The notes beneath the pieces are model-generated. The model searched no databases. It was not told where the DNA came from and saw only the letters and a list, made by a program, of their open reading frames with translations. DNA of 64,000 bases from Cohnella caldifontis. GTDB taxonomy: Bacteria; Bacillota; Bacilli; Paenibacillales; Paenibacillaceae. Where the stretch lies: positions 124,001-188,000 of the forward strand of contig NZ_JAQZSJ010000010.1 in NCBI RefSeq assembly GCF_029360585.1. Reading direction: 5' to 3'. Made by a program: the position numbers and the translations under genes. The stretch's first letter is position 1. The number at the start of each line of letters is the position of its first letter. Below are positions 1 through 7,912 of this stretch, one piece after another.

Positions 1-412
1 TCAGGAAGAAGCGCTCGCCCCCGTCCTTCCGGCGCCAGGCATCCAGCAGCTGACGGCCGAGACGGCCGGTTCCGCCGCCCCAATCGACCGCTTCGACGGC
101 TGCCCCGTCCGGAAAATTTCGCCCGGCCAGCTCGATCATGTATTCCGCGAGCTGCTCCCCCATGATGTCGCCGACGAATGCGCTCGTATAAAAATCGCCC
201 TCCCGGCCGACCCGGGTCGGTCCGGTTCGGTAGTATCCGTATGCAGGGTGGTACAAACACATCTCCATATAGTCGCGAAACGGGATGCATGTGACATTCG
301 CCCCGTCAGGCGTGCGGCCGGCCCATGCGCTGCGGGCGATCGCGCTCCGAATCTCTTCCGCCAACGATGGCTGAATCCCCGCCGTTTCGTTTTTCCGCGA
401 CCCGTCTACCAT
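1..412 (-). CDS. MidA/NDUFAF7-like SAM-dependent methyltransferase (partial)
   Basis: Only the first 137 codons are present; the gene runs off the left edge. The protein has the hallmarks of the COG1565 (MidA/NDUFAF7) family: a YHPAYGYY segment near residue 55, GREGDFYTS just after it, and a glycine-rich SAM-binding loop DWGGGTGRLG near residue 115. In other organisms the family methylates an arginine of a respiratory complex I subunit; the bacterial substrate is mostly unknown. The ATG at 412 is chosen because GGACAGGAGGAAGGAAAC lies directly before it. Family assignment is good; function is inferred only from homology. Confidence 0.8.
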   Translation of the reverse strand, partial: MVDGSRKNETAGIQPSLAEEIRSAIARSAWAGRTPDGANVTCIPFRDYMEMCLYHPAYGYYRTGPTRVGREGDFYTSAFVGDIMGEQLAEYMIELAGRNFPDGAAVEAVDWGGGTGRLGRQLLDAWRRKDGGERFFL

Positions 413-544
413 GTTTCCTTCCTCCTGTCCTGCCGTCATATTATAATAGACGGGTACATATGTTGGACTACCCGCGCCGGCATGCGGCGTCCTAGAACGG
501 AGACTTCGAGCTCGCTCGGAGATCCCGATGTAAGGAGGTTCCCG

Positions 545-1633
545 ATGCGCCGATTCGCCTGGGCCGGACTCCTGTCGCTGATGCTGCTCGTTCTCGGCTT
601 GACCCGCGCGAACGCTCCTCTCCCCGCGTTTGCCGTCGAACCGTTGCCGGAAGACACGAAAAAACTGCTCGAAAAAAGCCTGTCCGTCGTCGAGATCGAC
701 CGCGAAGTCGCGCGCATCTCGGAGTTGCGCCAAGAGGCCGAGCGGAAAATCGCGGCCAGCCGGCAGCAGATCGCCGCGCTGGAAACGATAGCGGCCGCGC
801 AGCGGGAAAAAACGGACCGCGTGCTCCGTGCCTATTATATGGGGCGGAAAGATTTCATCCTGGCCGCCCTGCTGAACGCCCGTTCGCTCCCGGATTTGCT
901 CCGCACGTGGGAATCGATGGACCTGCTCATCCAATCCGACCGGGCCGAAATGGACCGATACGCCGCGCAAACCGCCCAACTGAAGGAAGGCTATGCGGCG
1001 CTGCGGCAAGATCTCGCCGATCTCACGGCGGTCGAGAGCGAATTGCAAGCCCAGCGGAACCGGCTGATCGACCTGCAGGACGAAATCGGCCGTGCCCTGG
1101 CGTCCAGCGGCGATGAAGCGCATTTGCGGCAGATGATGGATGAACTGCAATCTTATTGGAAGAACGTCGGCTTATTCGAGGTCAAACGCCAGTTCCGCCT
1201 GCTGGCGGACGCCATGCAAGATTTGCCCGACTGGATTCGCGAGCATCCCGAAATCATGGAAACGAAAGGCCTGCAGACCAAGCTGACGATTACCGACGCC
1301 CAGCTGAACGATTTTCTCCGCAGCCGAAGCGGCGAGTTCAATCAATTCGAAATCCGCTTCGAACGGGACCGCATGAAGCTGTCGGGGGACAACGGCAGCA
1401 TGCAGGTGGAGATCGCCGGCCATTATTCGATCGAAGAGGAGCCCGAAAACGCGATTCTGTTCCATGTCGATTCCTTGAAATTCAACGGGCTCGAGCTGCC
1501 GGACACGACCCGGGCGGACCTCGAGCGGCAGTTCGACCTGGGCTTCTATCCGCAGAAGCTCGTCAAATTCGTCAAAGCCAAAAGCGTGAAGCTGGAGCCG
1601 GGAACGCTAACCGTGGAACTGAAGGTCGGCTGA
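545..1633 (+). CDS. Exported coiled-coil protein, PcsB/CwlO-like N-terminal domain
   Basis: A 362-residue protein. The reading frame is open further upstream, but the ATG at 545 follows TAAGGAGG and begins a signal peptide (MRRF, then a hydrophobic stretch to about residue 25 ending near ANA/AFA). Residues about 30-200 are heptad-rich coiled coil with Glu/Arg/Gln, like the N-terminal regulatory domain of PcsB/CwlO cell-wall hydrolases. No NlpC/P60 or peptidase domain follows; the C-terminal half is an alpha/beta region I cannot name. It probably acts outside the membrane. The 3' end overlaps the convergent gene by 27 bp. Confidence 0.7.
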   Translation: MRRFAWAGLLSLMLLVLGLTRANAPLPAFAVEPLPEDTKKLLEKSLSVVEIDREVARISELRQEAERKIAASRQQIAALETIAAAQREKTDRVLRAYYMGRKDFILAALLNARSLPDLLRTWESMDLLIQSDRAEMDRYAAQTAQLKEGYAALRQDLADLTAVESELQAQRNRLIDLQDEIGRALASSGDEAHLRQMMDELQSYWKNVGLFEVKRQFRLLADAMQDLPDWIREHPEIMETKGLQTKLTITDAQLNDFLRSRSGEFNQFEIRFERDRMKLSGDNGSMQVEIAGHYSIEEEPENAILFHVDSLKFNGLELPDTTRADLERQFDLGFYPQKLVKFVKAKSVKLEPGTLTVELKVG

Positions 1634-2911
1634 CAACCCGGACCAGCGGCGGACCCACTCGTCCGTTCCGATGGCGCCGTCCGCGAATTCCTGCCATAAC
1701 CCCCGCAGCCGGTCCAAGCGCTCCGGAAGCCCGGGATCGAATTCCGCGGGCGGCTGGAACGGAAAGGACGCGGAGCCGCCGCCGGGAAACAGGGACGATA
1801 GGCCGCCGCTCTGATAGAACGACCGGGATACCGGCAGCTTGCCGAACGTTTCCCAATTGGCTTCCTGCGGCTCCTCGCCGGCCATCGCCGCGATCCATTT
1901 CCGCGCCGCGTCGACCTCCTTCGTGCGGGAAGAAATCGCGAAACTCGTTCCGCGGGACCAGACGTACGGGAGTTTCCACGCGGAGCGGTCAATCGTAAGG
2001 GCCGTGCCGGCATGGGAGGCGAGCTTCCTGGCTTCCGAATATGGCAGCACCACGCCCGCCGCCTCTCCGGTCAGCAGCCGGTCTTCGATTCCGCCGGATT
2101 CCTGCGGAAACGCCGCGCCGGCTCTCTCGCGTTCCAGCAAAGCGAGCGCCTCGCCGAAAGCCGTTCCGGACCAAGGGTTGGCTCCTTTCCCGTTCCACAG
2201 CGTATCCGTCCGCTGCCCGGCCGCCGCCTCCACCCAGAACAGCAGCGCAAGGGGATCCCGGCCGTCGATCGCCAGCCAATGCGCCGGTTGAGGCGACGTC
2301 CGGCTTTTGACCGCCAAATCCGTCCATTCGGCCAGCGTTTGGGGCGGAGACGCGTTTTCCCCTAACAGCGCTTTCAGAACGTCCGGATTCCAGACCAGCA
2401 CGTAAGGATCGAAATCCCGGGGAGCCCCCCACAAATAGCCGTTCCATTTTAAAGGCGCCGAGACCGCTTCCAAGGGCTCGGCTAAAACATCGCCCGTAAA
2501 TACGCCGTCCGCGGGGGCCAAATAGCCCGAGACGGCGAACGATTTGACCCGGGCGCTGTCCATCAGCAGGATATCCGCCGGTTCGCCGAGCTTGGCGGCG
2601 CGGCTGAACTCGCCGGCGGCGGACGCGGGATCCGTCCGTACGAGATCCGCGCGGATATCCGGCAGTTCGAGCGCCAGCGATTCGGCCATCCGTTGCAGCT
2701 CCTCGAATTCAGGCTCGTCCAAGGCGGCCGCGACCGTCAGCCGGACGGGCTCTTTCTCCACGGCTGCCGGCGGACGGGAAGGCTCCGGTTCGGTTCGCAC
2801 CGGCCGGGCGATGGACTCGACGGAAGGGGCCGGCGCCGTCGCCCATGGGGAAAGAATGAGGATCAACAGGAACATCGGCAGGAAAATCAAGGCGATTTTG
2901 CGGCGATTCAC
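1607..2911 (-). CDS. Extracellular solute-binding-like protein (ABC transporter family 1 fold)
   Basis: A 434-residue protein with an N-terminal hydrophobic anchor (MNRRKIALIFLPMFLLILIL) and no lipobox cysteine, so it is probably a secreted or membrane-anchored protein rather than a lipoprotein. The body resembles sugar-type solute-binding proteins: an early strand (VRLTVAAALDEPEF), a PADILLMDSARVKSFAVSGY segment, and the typical WNGYLWGAPRDFDPYVLVWN hinge strand. No permease or ATPase gene is adjacent, so the ligand and partner are unknown. Starts at a GTG preceded by GGGGGAG. A role as an orphan binding protein or a sensor accessory protein is also possible. Confidence 0.7.
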   Translation of the reverse strand: MNRRKIALIFLPMFLLILILSPWATAPAPSVESIARPVRTEPEPSRPPAAVEKEPVRLTVAAALDEPEFEELQRMAESLALELPDIRADLVRTDPASAAGEFSRAAKLGEPADILLMDSARVKSFAVSGYLAPADGVFTGDVLAEPLEAVSAPLKWNGYLWGAPRDFDPYVLVWNPDVLKALLGENASPPQTLAEWTDLAVKSRTSPQPAHWLAIDGRDPLALLFWVEAAAGQRTDTLWNGKGANPWSGTAFGEALALLERERAGAAFPQESGGIEDRLLTGEAAGVVLPYSEARKLASHAGTALTIDRSAWKLPYVWSRGTSFAISSRTKEVDAARKWIAAMAGEEPQEANWETFGKLPVSRSFYQSGGLSSLFPGGGSASFPFQPPAEFDPGLPERLDRLRGLWQEFADGAIGTDEWVRRWSGLSADLQFHG

Positions 2912-3032
2912 GATCGCTCCCCCAAGCTTCGTTTCTCCCTTTTTCTTCTTTCATGATACCCGAACCGCCTCGCGATGTCTTGTTTTTTGCGGTTATAATA
3001 ATGGAAAAAACGAGAGCGGAGGCGATGAGCGA

Positions 3033-3536
3033 ATGTGGCGGAAATACGGGCTGGAGATGCGGCTGCCGCAGGGGAAGCTGCCGGGCTTCTATGCCCAAAT
3101 CGTGAAAGGGATCGCCGAACGCGCCGAGCTGTTCGACCGGCACAAGGAACTGTTGGTTCTGAACTCCGGGGAGGACGCGGATGCCGTCGAGGAATTTTTG
3201 CGGCGCTACGGCGTGGAAGCGGAAGCTTGCGCCCTGCTGGCCGCTCCGGCAGCATCCGTGAGCGGATCCGGCCGGCTGGAGGATTTCGCCGTGGCGGCCC
3301 GGGAGGGCCACGTGCTTTTCGACCTCGCTTACGTTGCGGCCTTTCGGCTCACGGAAGAAAGGCCGGAAGCGGAATCCGCTCCGGCCTTGATGCAACTCGC
3401 GGAACACGTGATCGCGGAAATCCGTAAAGACGGCGAGGTCTGGCACGTGATCGAACGACAGCTGCGCGAGTTGGCCGAACGGGTCGCCCGCGCTTACGGC
3501 TGCGAAGCCCGGTGGTTCGAAACCGATCCGCTATAG
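3033..3536 (+). CDS. Hypothetical protein, 167 aa
   Basis: I do not recognise this protein. It has no signal peptide and no membrane segment; it is acidic and mostly helical, with a long C-terminal helix rich in Glu/Arg (roughly residues 115-155). The start ATG at 3033 is set by GGAGGCGATGAGCGA before it. A TATAAT lies about 35 bp upstream at 2994-2999. Its 3' end overlaps the ylaK-like gene by 6 bp, tail to tail. The coding frame has the same GC-rich third positions as neighbouring core genes, so I take it as real. Confidence 0.55.
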   Translation: MWRKYGLEMRLPQGKLPGFYAQIVKGIAERAELFDRHKELLVLNSGEDADAVEEFLRRYGVEAEACALLAAPAASVSGSGRLEDFAVAAREGHVLFDLAYVAAFRLTEERPEAESAPALMQLAEHVIAEIRKDGEVWHVIERQLRELAERVARAYGCEARWFETDPL

Positions 3537-4862
3537 CCGTTCCGCCGCCAGCTGCGCCAGCCGCGAACGTTCGCCCTTCTCCAAGGTGACGTGGCCGCTG
3601 ACCCCTTCCTCTTTGAAACGTTCCACCAAATAGGTGAGGCCGTTGCTCTGCGCGTCGAGGTACGGGTGGTCGATTTGCTCCGGATCGCCGAGCAGCACGA
3701 TTTTGCTGTTTTCCCCCACCCGGGACACGATCGTTTTCACTTCATGCTTGCTCAGGTTCTGGGCTTCGTCGATGATGATGAATTGCCCCGGGATCGAACG
3801 GCCGCGGATGTACGTCAGCGCTTCGACCTGAATGCTGCCGAGCCCCATCAGGATTTTGTCCAAATCCCCGGACTTCTTGGTGTCGAACAGGAACTCGAGG
3901 TTGTCGTAAATGGGCTGCATCCAGGGGCGCAGCTTCTCGTCCTTCTCCCCCGGCAAATAGCCGATATCCTTCCCCATGGGCACGACCGGTCTGGCGATCA
4001 GCAGCTTCTTGTACTTGTGCTCGTCTTCGACCTTCATGAGGCCAGCCGCCAGCGTGATGAGCGTTTTGCCGGTGCCGGCCCGCCCCGACAGCGTCACCAG
4101 CGGGATATCGTCGTTCAGCAGCAGTTCCAGCGCCATGCGCTGCTGCGCGTTGCGGGCGGTGATGCCCCATACGGGCTCGTTGCTGAGATGAAGCGGCTCC
4201 AAGCGGCTTCCGTCGGGCGTGACCTTGAGCAGCGCCGATTTGGAGGTGCCGAGCTCATCCTTCAGGATGACGAATTCGTTCGGCCGCAGCGAAAGCTTCG
4301 TCCCGACGTGCTTCACCGTCAAGTACCGCTGGTTGTAAAATTCGTCGATGACGGAAGGATGGACGTGCAGCGTGACATGCCCGGTATAGTGGTCGGTGTC
4401 GGACGTCACGCGGTCGGTCAAATAATCCTGCGCCGTGATGCCCAGCACGTCGGCTTTGACCCGCACCAGCACGTCTTTGCTGACGAGGATGACCGGCTTT
4501 GCCTGCTCCTTCTCCTGCTCCTCCATGTGGTAATTCAGGGCGACGGCCAGGATGCGGTTGTCGTTCGTCATTTCCCCGAACATTTCCTGAACGCGGACGA
4601 ACCGCCGATGGTTCATCTCCACCTTGAGCACGCCGCCGCCCGGCAGCGAAACCCCGTTGTGCAATTCCCCCGTCTCCCGGATTCGGTCCAGCTCGCGCGA
4701 CACGAAGCGGGCGTTGCGCCCGATTTCGTCCGCCAGCCTTTTTTTGGAGTCGATCTCCTCGAGCACCACCGACGGGATGACCACTTCGTTCTCCTCGAAG
4801 GAAAACATCGCAAGGGGATCATGGAGCAGCACGTTCGTATCGAGCACGTAAATTTTTTTCAA
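3531..4862 (-). CDS. ylaK: PIN domain-containing PhoH-like ATPase (YlaK family)
   Basis: A 443-residue two-domain protein. The N-terminal PIN nuclease-like domain opens with MKKIYVLDTNVLLHDP and its conserved acidic residue, with further acidic positions near 40-140. The C-terminal PhoH ATPase has Walker A GRAGTGKT (about residue 262) and Walker B IIIDEAQNL. The family is thought to couple an RNA-directed PIN domain to a helicase-like motor; the B. subtilis counterpart is YlaK. The neighbours, a YhcN/YlaJ lipoprotein and a YlaL oxidase, give the same order as ylaJ-ylaK-ylaL, which supports the name. It is distinct from the second PhoH at 40.6 kb, which lacks a PIN domain. Confidence 0.88.
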   Translation of the reverse strand: MKKIYVLDTNVLLHDPLAMFSFEENEVVIPSVVLEEIDSKKRLADEIGRNARFVSRELDRIRETGELHNGVSLPGGGVLKVEMNHRRFVRVQEMFGEMTNDNRILAVALNYHMEEQEKEQAKPVILVSKDVLVRVKADVLGITAQDYLTDRVTSDTDHYTGHVTLHVHPSVIDEFYNQRYLTVKHVGTKLSLRPNEFVILKDELGTSKSALLKVTPDGSRLEPLHLSNEPVWGITARNAQQRMALELLLNDDIPLVTLSGRAGTGKTLITLAAGLMKVEDEHKYKKLLIARPVVPMGKDIGYLPGEKDEKLRPWMQPIYDNLEFLFDTKKSGDLDKILMGLGSIQVEALTYIRGRSIPGQFIIIDEAQNLSKHEVKTIVSRVGENSKIVLLGDPEQIDHPYLDAQSNGLTYLVERFKEEGVSGHVTLEKGERSRLAQLAAERL

Positions 4863-4962
4863 CGGGGTTCCCTCCCAGGTCTGATGTAAGGATCATAAGG
4901 ACGCGATTTCAGGAAATACTAGTCGCGCAGGCTTCCTTCAACATTGAGGGGTGGATCCGAAA

Positions 4963-5511
4963 ATGAATGCGGTTTGTAAATGGATTTTGCTGTTGTCCGT
5001 CGCGGCGTTAGGAACCGCGGGCTGCGCTCGCAATCAAGCGGCGCCGGCGCCGGCTCCCCCGAACAACGTCGGTACGCAAAGCCTTGGGCAATTGGCCCCG
5101 ATCGGCAGCGCCGATCCCGGTGCGGTCGCCGCCCATCTGGAGCAGCTGGCGCGCGGCATCCACGGCGTGAACGGCGCCAACTGCGTCGTTTTCGGCAAAT
5201 ACGCCATCGTCGGCCTGGACGTGGATCCGAAAATGGAACGGTCGCGCGTCGGAACGGTCAAATACGCCGTCGCCGAAGCGTTTCGCAAAGACCCTTACGG
5301 CATCAACGCCTTGGTCACCGCGGATATCGATCTGGCCCAGCGCATCCGGGAAATCCGGGCGGATACGCTGCGGGGACGTCCGGCTGCCGGTTTTGCGGAA
5401 GAGTTGGCCGATATCGTGGGACGGCTCGTTCCGCAAATTCCGAGGAATGTCATCCCTCCCGCTTCGCCGGAGAATACCGGCGGTCCGAATGCCCGCGTTA
5501 CCGGAAGATGA
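4963..5511 (+). CDS. ylaJ: YhcN/YlaJ-family sporulation lipoprotein
   Basis: A 182-residue lipoprotein: hydrophobic leader followed by lipobox LGTAGC near residue 22, then a Pro/Ala linker and the YhcN/YlaJ domain (HLEQLARGIHGVNGANCVVF; VDPKMERSRVGTVKYAVAEA; VTADIDLAQRIREI). Members are forespore-expressed membrane lipoproteins that affect spore germination or outgrowth. The ATG at 4963 fits the GAGGGGTGG ribosome site better than the GTG at 4951, which sits inside that site. It is divergent from ylaK, sharing an 88-100 bp promoter region. Placement next to ylaK and ylaL supports ylaJ. Confidence 0.85.
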   Translation: MNAVCKWILLLSVAALGTAGCARNQAAPAPAPPNNVGTQSLGQLAPIGSADPGAVAAHLEQLARGIHGVNGANCVVFGKYAIVGLDVDPKMERSRVGTVKYAVAEAFRKDPYGINALVTADIDLAQRIREIRADTLRGRPAAGFAEELADIVGRLVPQIPRNVIPPASPENTGGPNARVTGR

Positions 5512-5513
5512 CA

Positions 5514-5546
5514 GAAAGCCCAGTGAAACAAGCTCACTGGGCTTTC
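5514..5546. terminator. Bidirectional terminator between ylaJ and ylaL
   Basis: Perfect 13-bp inverted repeat (GAAAGCCCAGTGA ... TCACTGGGCTTTC) with a 7-nt loop between two convergent genes. The A- and T-rich stem ends suit either direction. The distal arm lies inside the last codons of the ylaL-like gene. Confidence 0.85.
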
Positions 5547-5992
5547 TTCATGGCGTCGAACACTTGTCCGTCCAAGCGATCGGCGGCTCTTTTGTCGTAC
5601 GTCTTCTCATACTCCGGCAGCACCGATAGGCGGGCGCCGTAGAACATGGCGTCGCGAACCGCGGAAATTTCGAGGTCCACGCAAGCGAGCGGGAAAGGCA
5701 CGCCTTCCAGCTTATCGGCGACGATGGACGCCCGGCCGTAAACGGCATGGACGCTTCCCCCGCCGAACAGCGTCACGCTGATGTCCGGATGGGCTTTCAA
5801 GTTCCCGATGAGCCGGGAACGGCCATCGAGCGCGAAGCGCAGCCGGCCGGCGTCCACCGCGTAAATCCAGGAAATCGCGTTGGCAGTGGGGCTGCCGCTT
5901 TCGGCGTCGACCGTGTGCAGGAGCACGAAGTTCTCATGTTGCAGCTGGGCGAACAGCCCTTCGGGCAAAGCCGTTAGCGTCGTCTCGGCCAT
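5534..5992 (-). CDS. ylaL: Pyridoxamine 5'-phosphate oxidase-fold protein (YlaL-like)
   Basis: A 152-residue split-barrel flavin-binding protein. Typical elements: an N-terminal helix, LLHTVDAESGSPTANAISW (strand-turn-strand of the FMN barrel), FALDGRSRLIGNLKAHPDIS and VHAVYGRASIVADKLEG. Such proteins bind FMN, F420 or haem; the substrate here is unknown. It follows ylaJ-ylaK in the same order as B. subtilis ylaJKL, although here ylaJ points the other way. The stop codon lies within the shared terminator. Start ATG at 5992 after GGAGGGC. Confidence 0.8.
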   Translation of the reverse strand: MAETTLTALPEGLFAQLQHENFVLLHTVDAESGSPTANAISWIYAVDAGRLRFALDGRSRLIGNLKAHPDISVTLFGGGSVHAVYGRASIVADKLEGVPFPLACVDLEISAVRDAMFYGARLSVLPEYEKTYDKRAADRLDGQVFDAMKKAQ

Positions 5993-6074
5993 CCGCAGCC
6001 CTCCTTATGGCTTAAGTTGGCACCATTATACCATACGTCCCGCCGGCCGCAAAAGCGGCGGCTGGTACCCGGGG

Positions 6075-7190
6075 TTACCGATTCTCCGGCGTTTCGGAGG
6101 ATTCGGCGGTACCCGACGCGGCAGGAGGCGCGATCGGCCGGCCATCCGGCTGCATTTCCTCTTGCAGGGCCCGTTTGGCCTCGTCCAGTTTGTCTTGGTC
6201 GAGGTACACGTAGGGGCTTTTCCACTCGCCGGTCAAAGCGATGAACCGAACGTTCTGCCGGGAAATGCCGAAGTAGGTGCGGATCATGTTGTTGATTTGG
6301 TTTTCCGGAATATCGGTCTTCATGTTGTTGCCGACCGCGTCCATGACGTTGCCGATTTTCGTTACGCTGCCGAAGGACTTGAGCTTGTCGACGATCGCGC
6401 CCAGCACCTGGTCTTGGCGGGCATTGCGCTCGAAGTCGCTGGAGGCCTTCGTTTCCCCGTTTTTGGACTTCCGGTACCGCACGAACCCGAGCGCGTCTTC
6501 GCCGTGCAGCTTCTGGACGCCTTTTTTCAAGTCGATGTCGGTTCCGTCCGCTTTATCCCAATACCGCATGTCCTGGTCGACGTCCACGGTCACGCCGCCG
6601 AGCGCGTCCACCACGTCGATGAAGCCTTGGAAATCGATGACGGCCGTATAATCGAGAGGTACGTCGAAAAACTTCGACATCATCGTTTTCATTTCGTCGC
6701 TCGCGTACTTGCGGGCTTCGTCCCCCTCCAGATGCTCCGTGTTCCGGGCGATCGACAGGAAACGGGCATAGAAGGCGTTGGCTTTCTGGGTTTTGTAGTT
6801 CTCCAGGTTCAGATCGGAGTCGCGCGGAATGGACACGACCGTTATGGTCTTGGACTTCGGATTGAACACCGCCGCCATCATGACGTCCGTGTTCATGCTG
6901 CCGGTTTCTTTGCGGTTGTCGAGTCCGAGCACGAGCAGTCCGATCGGCTTCGCTTCCGCGAGCTGCTCGTGAGGGACACTGGAACCGCCGGGTGCGGCGA
7001 TGTTATCGATGTTCGCTTTGGCTTTCACGTATAAATAACCCGCGTAGGATGCCAGAGAGATGATGACCAGTGCCAGAAAAGCGAAAATATACCGTCCGAC
7101 CCGCCGCGGCTTCCGAGGAGGCTTCGCTTTCGGCGGCGGGGCGGGTTTATTTTTAGCCGCCCTCGGAGGAAGCGGCGTACCTTGGCTCAT
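6075..7190 (-). CDS. LytR-CpsA-Psr (LCP) family cell-wall glycopolymer ligase
   Basis: A 371-residue membrane protein: Pro/Lys-rich cytoplasmic tail, one membrane segment (about residues 32-54), then an extracellular LCP domain. LCP signatures are visible: GLLVLGLDNRKETGSMNTDV, VVSIPRDSDLNL (catalytic Arg-Asp), VIDFQGFIDVVDALGGVTVDV and LGFVRYRKSKNGETKASSDF. LCP enzymes transfer teichoic acid or related polymers from lipid carriers to peptidoglycan. The start codon overlaps the stop of the preceding 98-residue gene (ATGA), so the two are translationally coupled. The exact polymer is not determinable. Confidence 0.92.
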   Translation of the reverse strand: MSQGTPLPPRAAKNKPAPPPKAKPPRKPRRVGRYIFAFLALVIISLASYAGYLYVKAKANIDNIAAPGGSSVPHEQLAEAKPIGLLVLGLDNRKETGSMNTDVMMAAVFNPKSKTITVVSIPRDSDLNLENYKTQKANAFYARFLSIARNTEHLEGDEARKYASDEMKTMMSKFFDVPLDYTAVIDFQGFIDVVDALGGVTVDVDQDMRYWDKADGTDIDLKKGVQKLHGEDALGFVRYRKSKNGETKASSDFERNARQDQVLGAIVDKLKSFGSVTKIGNVMDAVGNNMKTDIPENQINNMIRTYFGISRQNVRFIALTGEWKSPYVYLDQDKLDEAKRALQEEMQPDGRPIAPPAASGTAESSETPENR

Positions 7191-7483
7191 GATTCCTGCT
7201 CCTTTAAGGCTTTTTCCTCCCGGCTGAGCACCGGGGTGCGGAACAGCTGTTCCGCCGCTTCGCGGTCGAACCAGACGGTTCTCCCGGTTCCATCGGCTTT
7301 CCGATAGGCGACATGGATTTTGGCGTCTTCCGCCTTGACGACTTCGAACGACGTCAGTTCGTGGTCTTCCGACAAAATTTGCGCGAAAAACGCGGCAGTG
7401 TCCCGCGCGGCTTCATCGTCGGGGCGGGAGTCGCTCACCAGTTTCATTTGCAGCCAATAAAACAAAGCATCCATCAGGCTCAT
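7187..7483 (-). CDS. Small conserved protein, 98 aa, coupled to LCP gene
   Basis: A 98-residue soluble protein (starts MSLMDALFYWLQMKLV) with a helical N-terminus and a beta-rich middle (FEVVKAEDAKIHVAYRKADG) ending in a charged helix. I do not recognise a named family. It lies where B. subtilis has ylaI between ylaH and ylaJ but lacks the ylaI zinc-finger cysteines, so it is not ylaI. The ATGA overlap with the LCP gene suggests a common mRNA and possibly matched amounts. Confidence 0.65.
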   Translation of the reverse strand: MSLMDALFYWLQMKLVSDSRPDDEAARDTAAFFAQILSEDHELTSFEVVKAEDAKIHVAYRKADGTGRTVWFDREAAEQLFRTPVLSREEKALKEQES

Positions 7484-7510
7484 CGTGCGGTTTTCCCCTC
7501 TCCCAGGGAT

Positions 7511-7834
7511 TTAGGGGCGTCCGGAGGCGTCCGTCCCGCTGGCGTTCCCGGCGTCGGAGCGGCGGTTCCGCCGTTTGTCGTACAATTGGCGCAATCGCAG
7601 CAGGAGCATCATGATCACCGCGATGCCCATGCACTGGATGATCGGCAGCTTGTCGACCTGCAGAACCAGCAGAACGCAGCAGCCGATCGCCATCAGAAGG
7701 TAGACGAGTACCTCTTTCAGGATCGGCAGCCGTCCCGGCCGGAAAACCGCGTTGAAAATATAGATCGTGAACGCCAGGATCAGGATGTAGCTGACCAGCA
7801 TATGGTCGGCAAACCATTGTTGCATCGAGAGCAC
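7511..7834 (-). CDS. ylaH: YlaH-like membrane protein
   Basis: A 107-residue protein with three predicted membrane segments (about 10-32, 40-60, 64-80) and a basic, polar tail (LRQLYDKRRNRRSD). The RLPILKEVLVYLLMAIGCC segment matches the YlaH-like family (KLPILKSAIVYTFLLLGC type), and it directly follows typA as ylaH follows typA (ylaG) in B. subtilis. The function of the family is unknown. Confidence 0.8.
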   Translation of the reverse strand: MLSMQQWFADHMLVSYILILAFTIYIFNAVFRPGRLPILKEVLVYLLMAIGCCVLLVLQVDKLPIIQCMGIAVIMMLLLRLRQLYDKRRNRRSDAGNASGTDASGRP

Positions 7835-7912
7835 CCTCCCTTAAGGACTGCGATTAGCGGCCGAGCTCGTTGTTGCCGGTCAGGGACGTCACGGGCCGCG
7901 GACAGGAGTCGA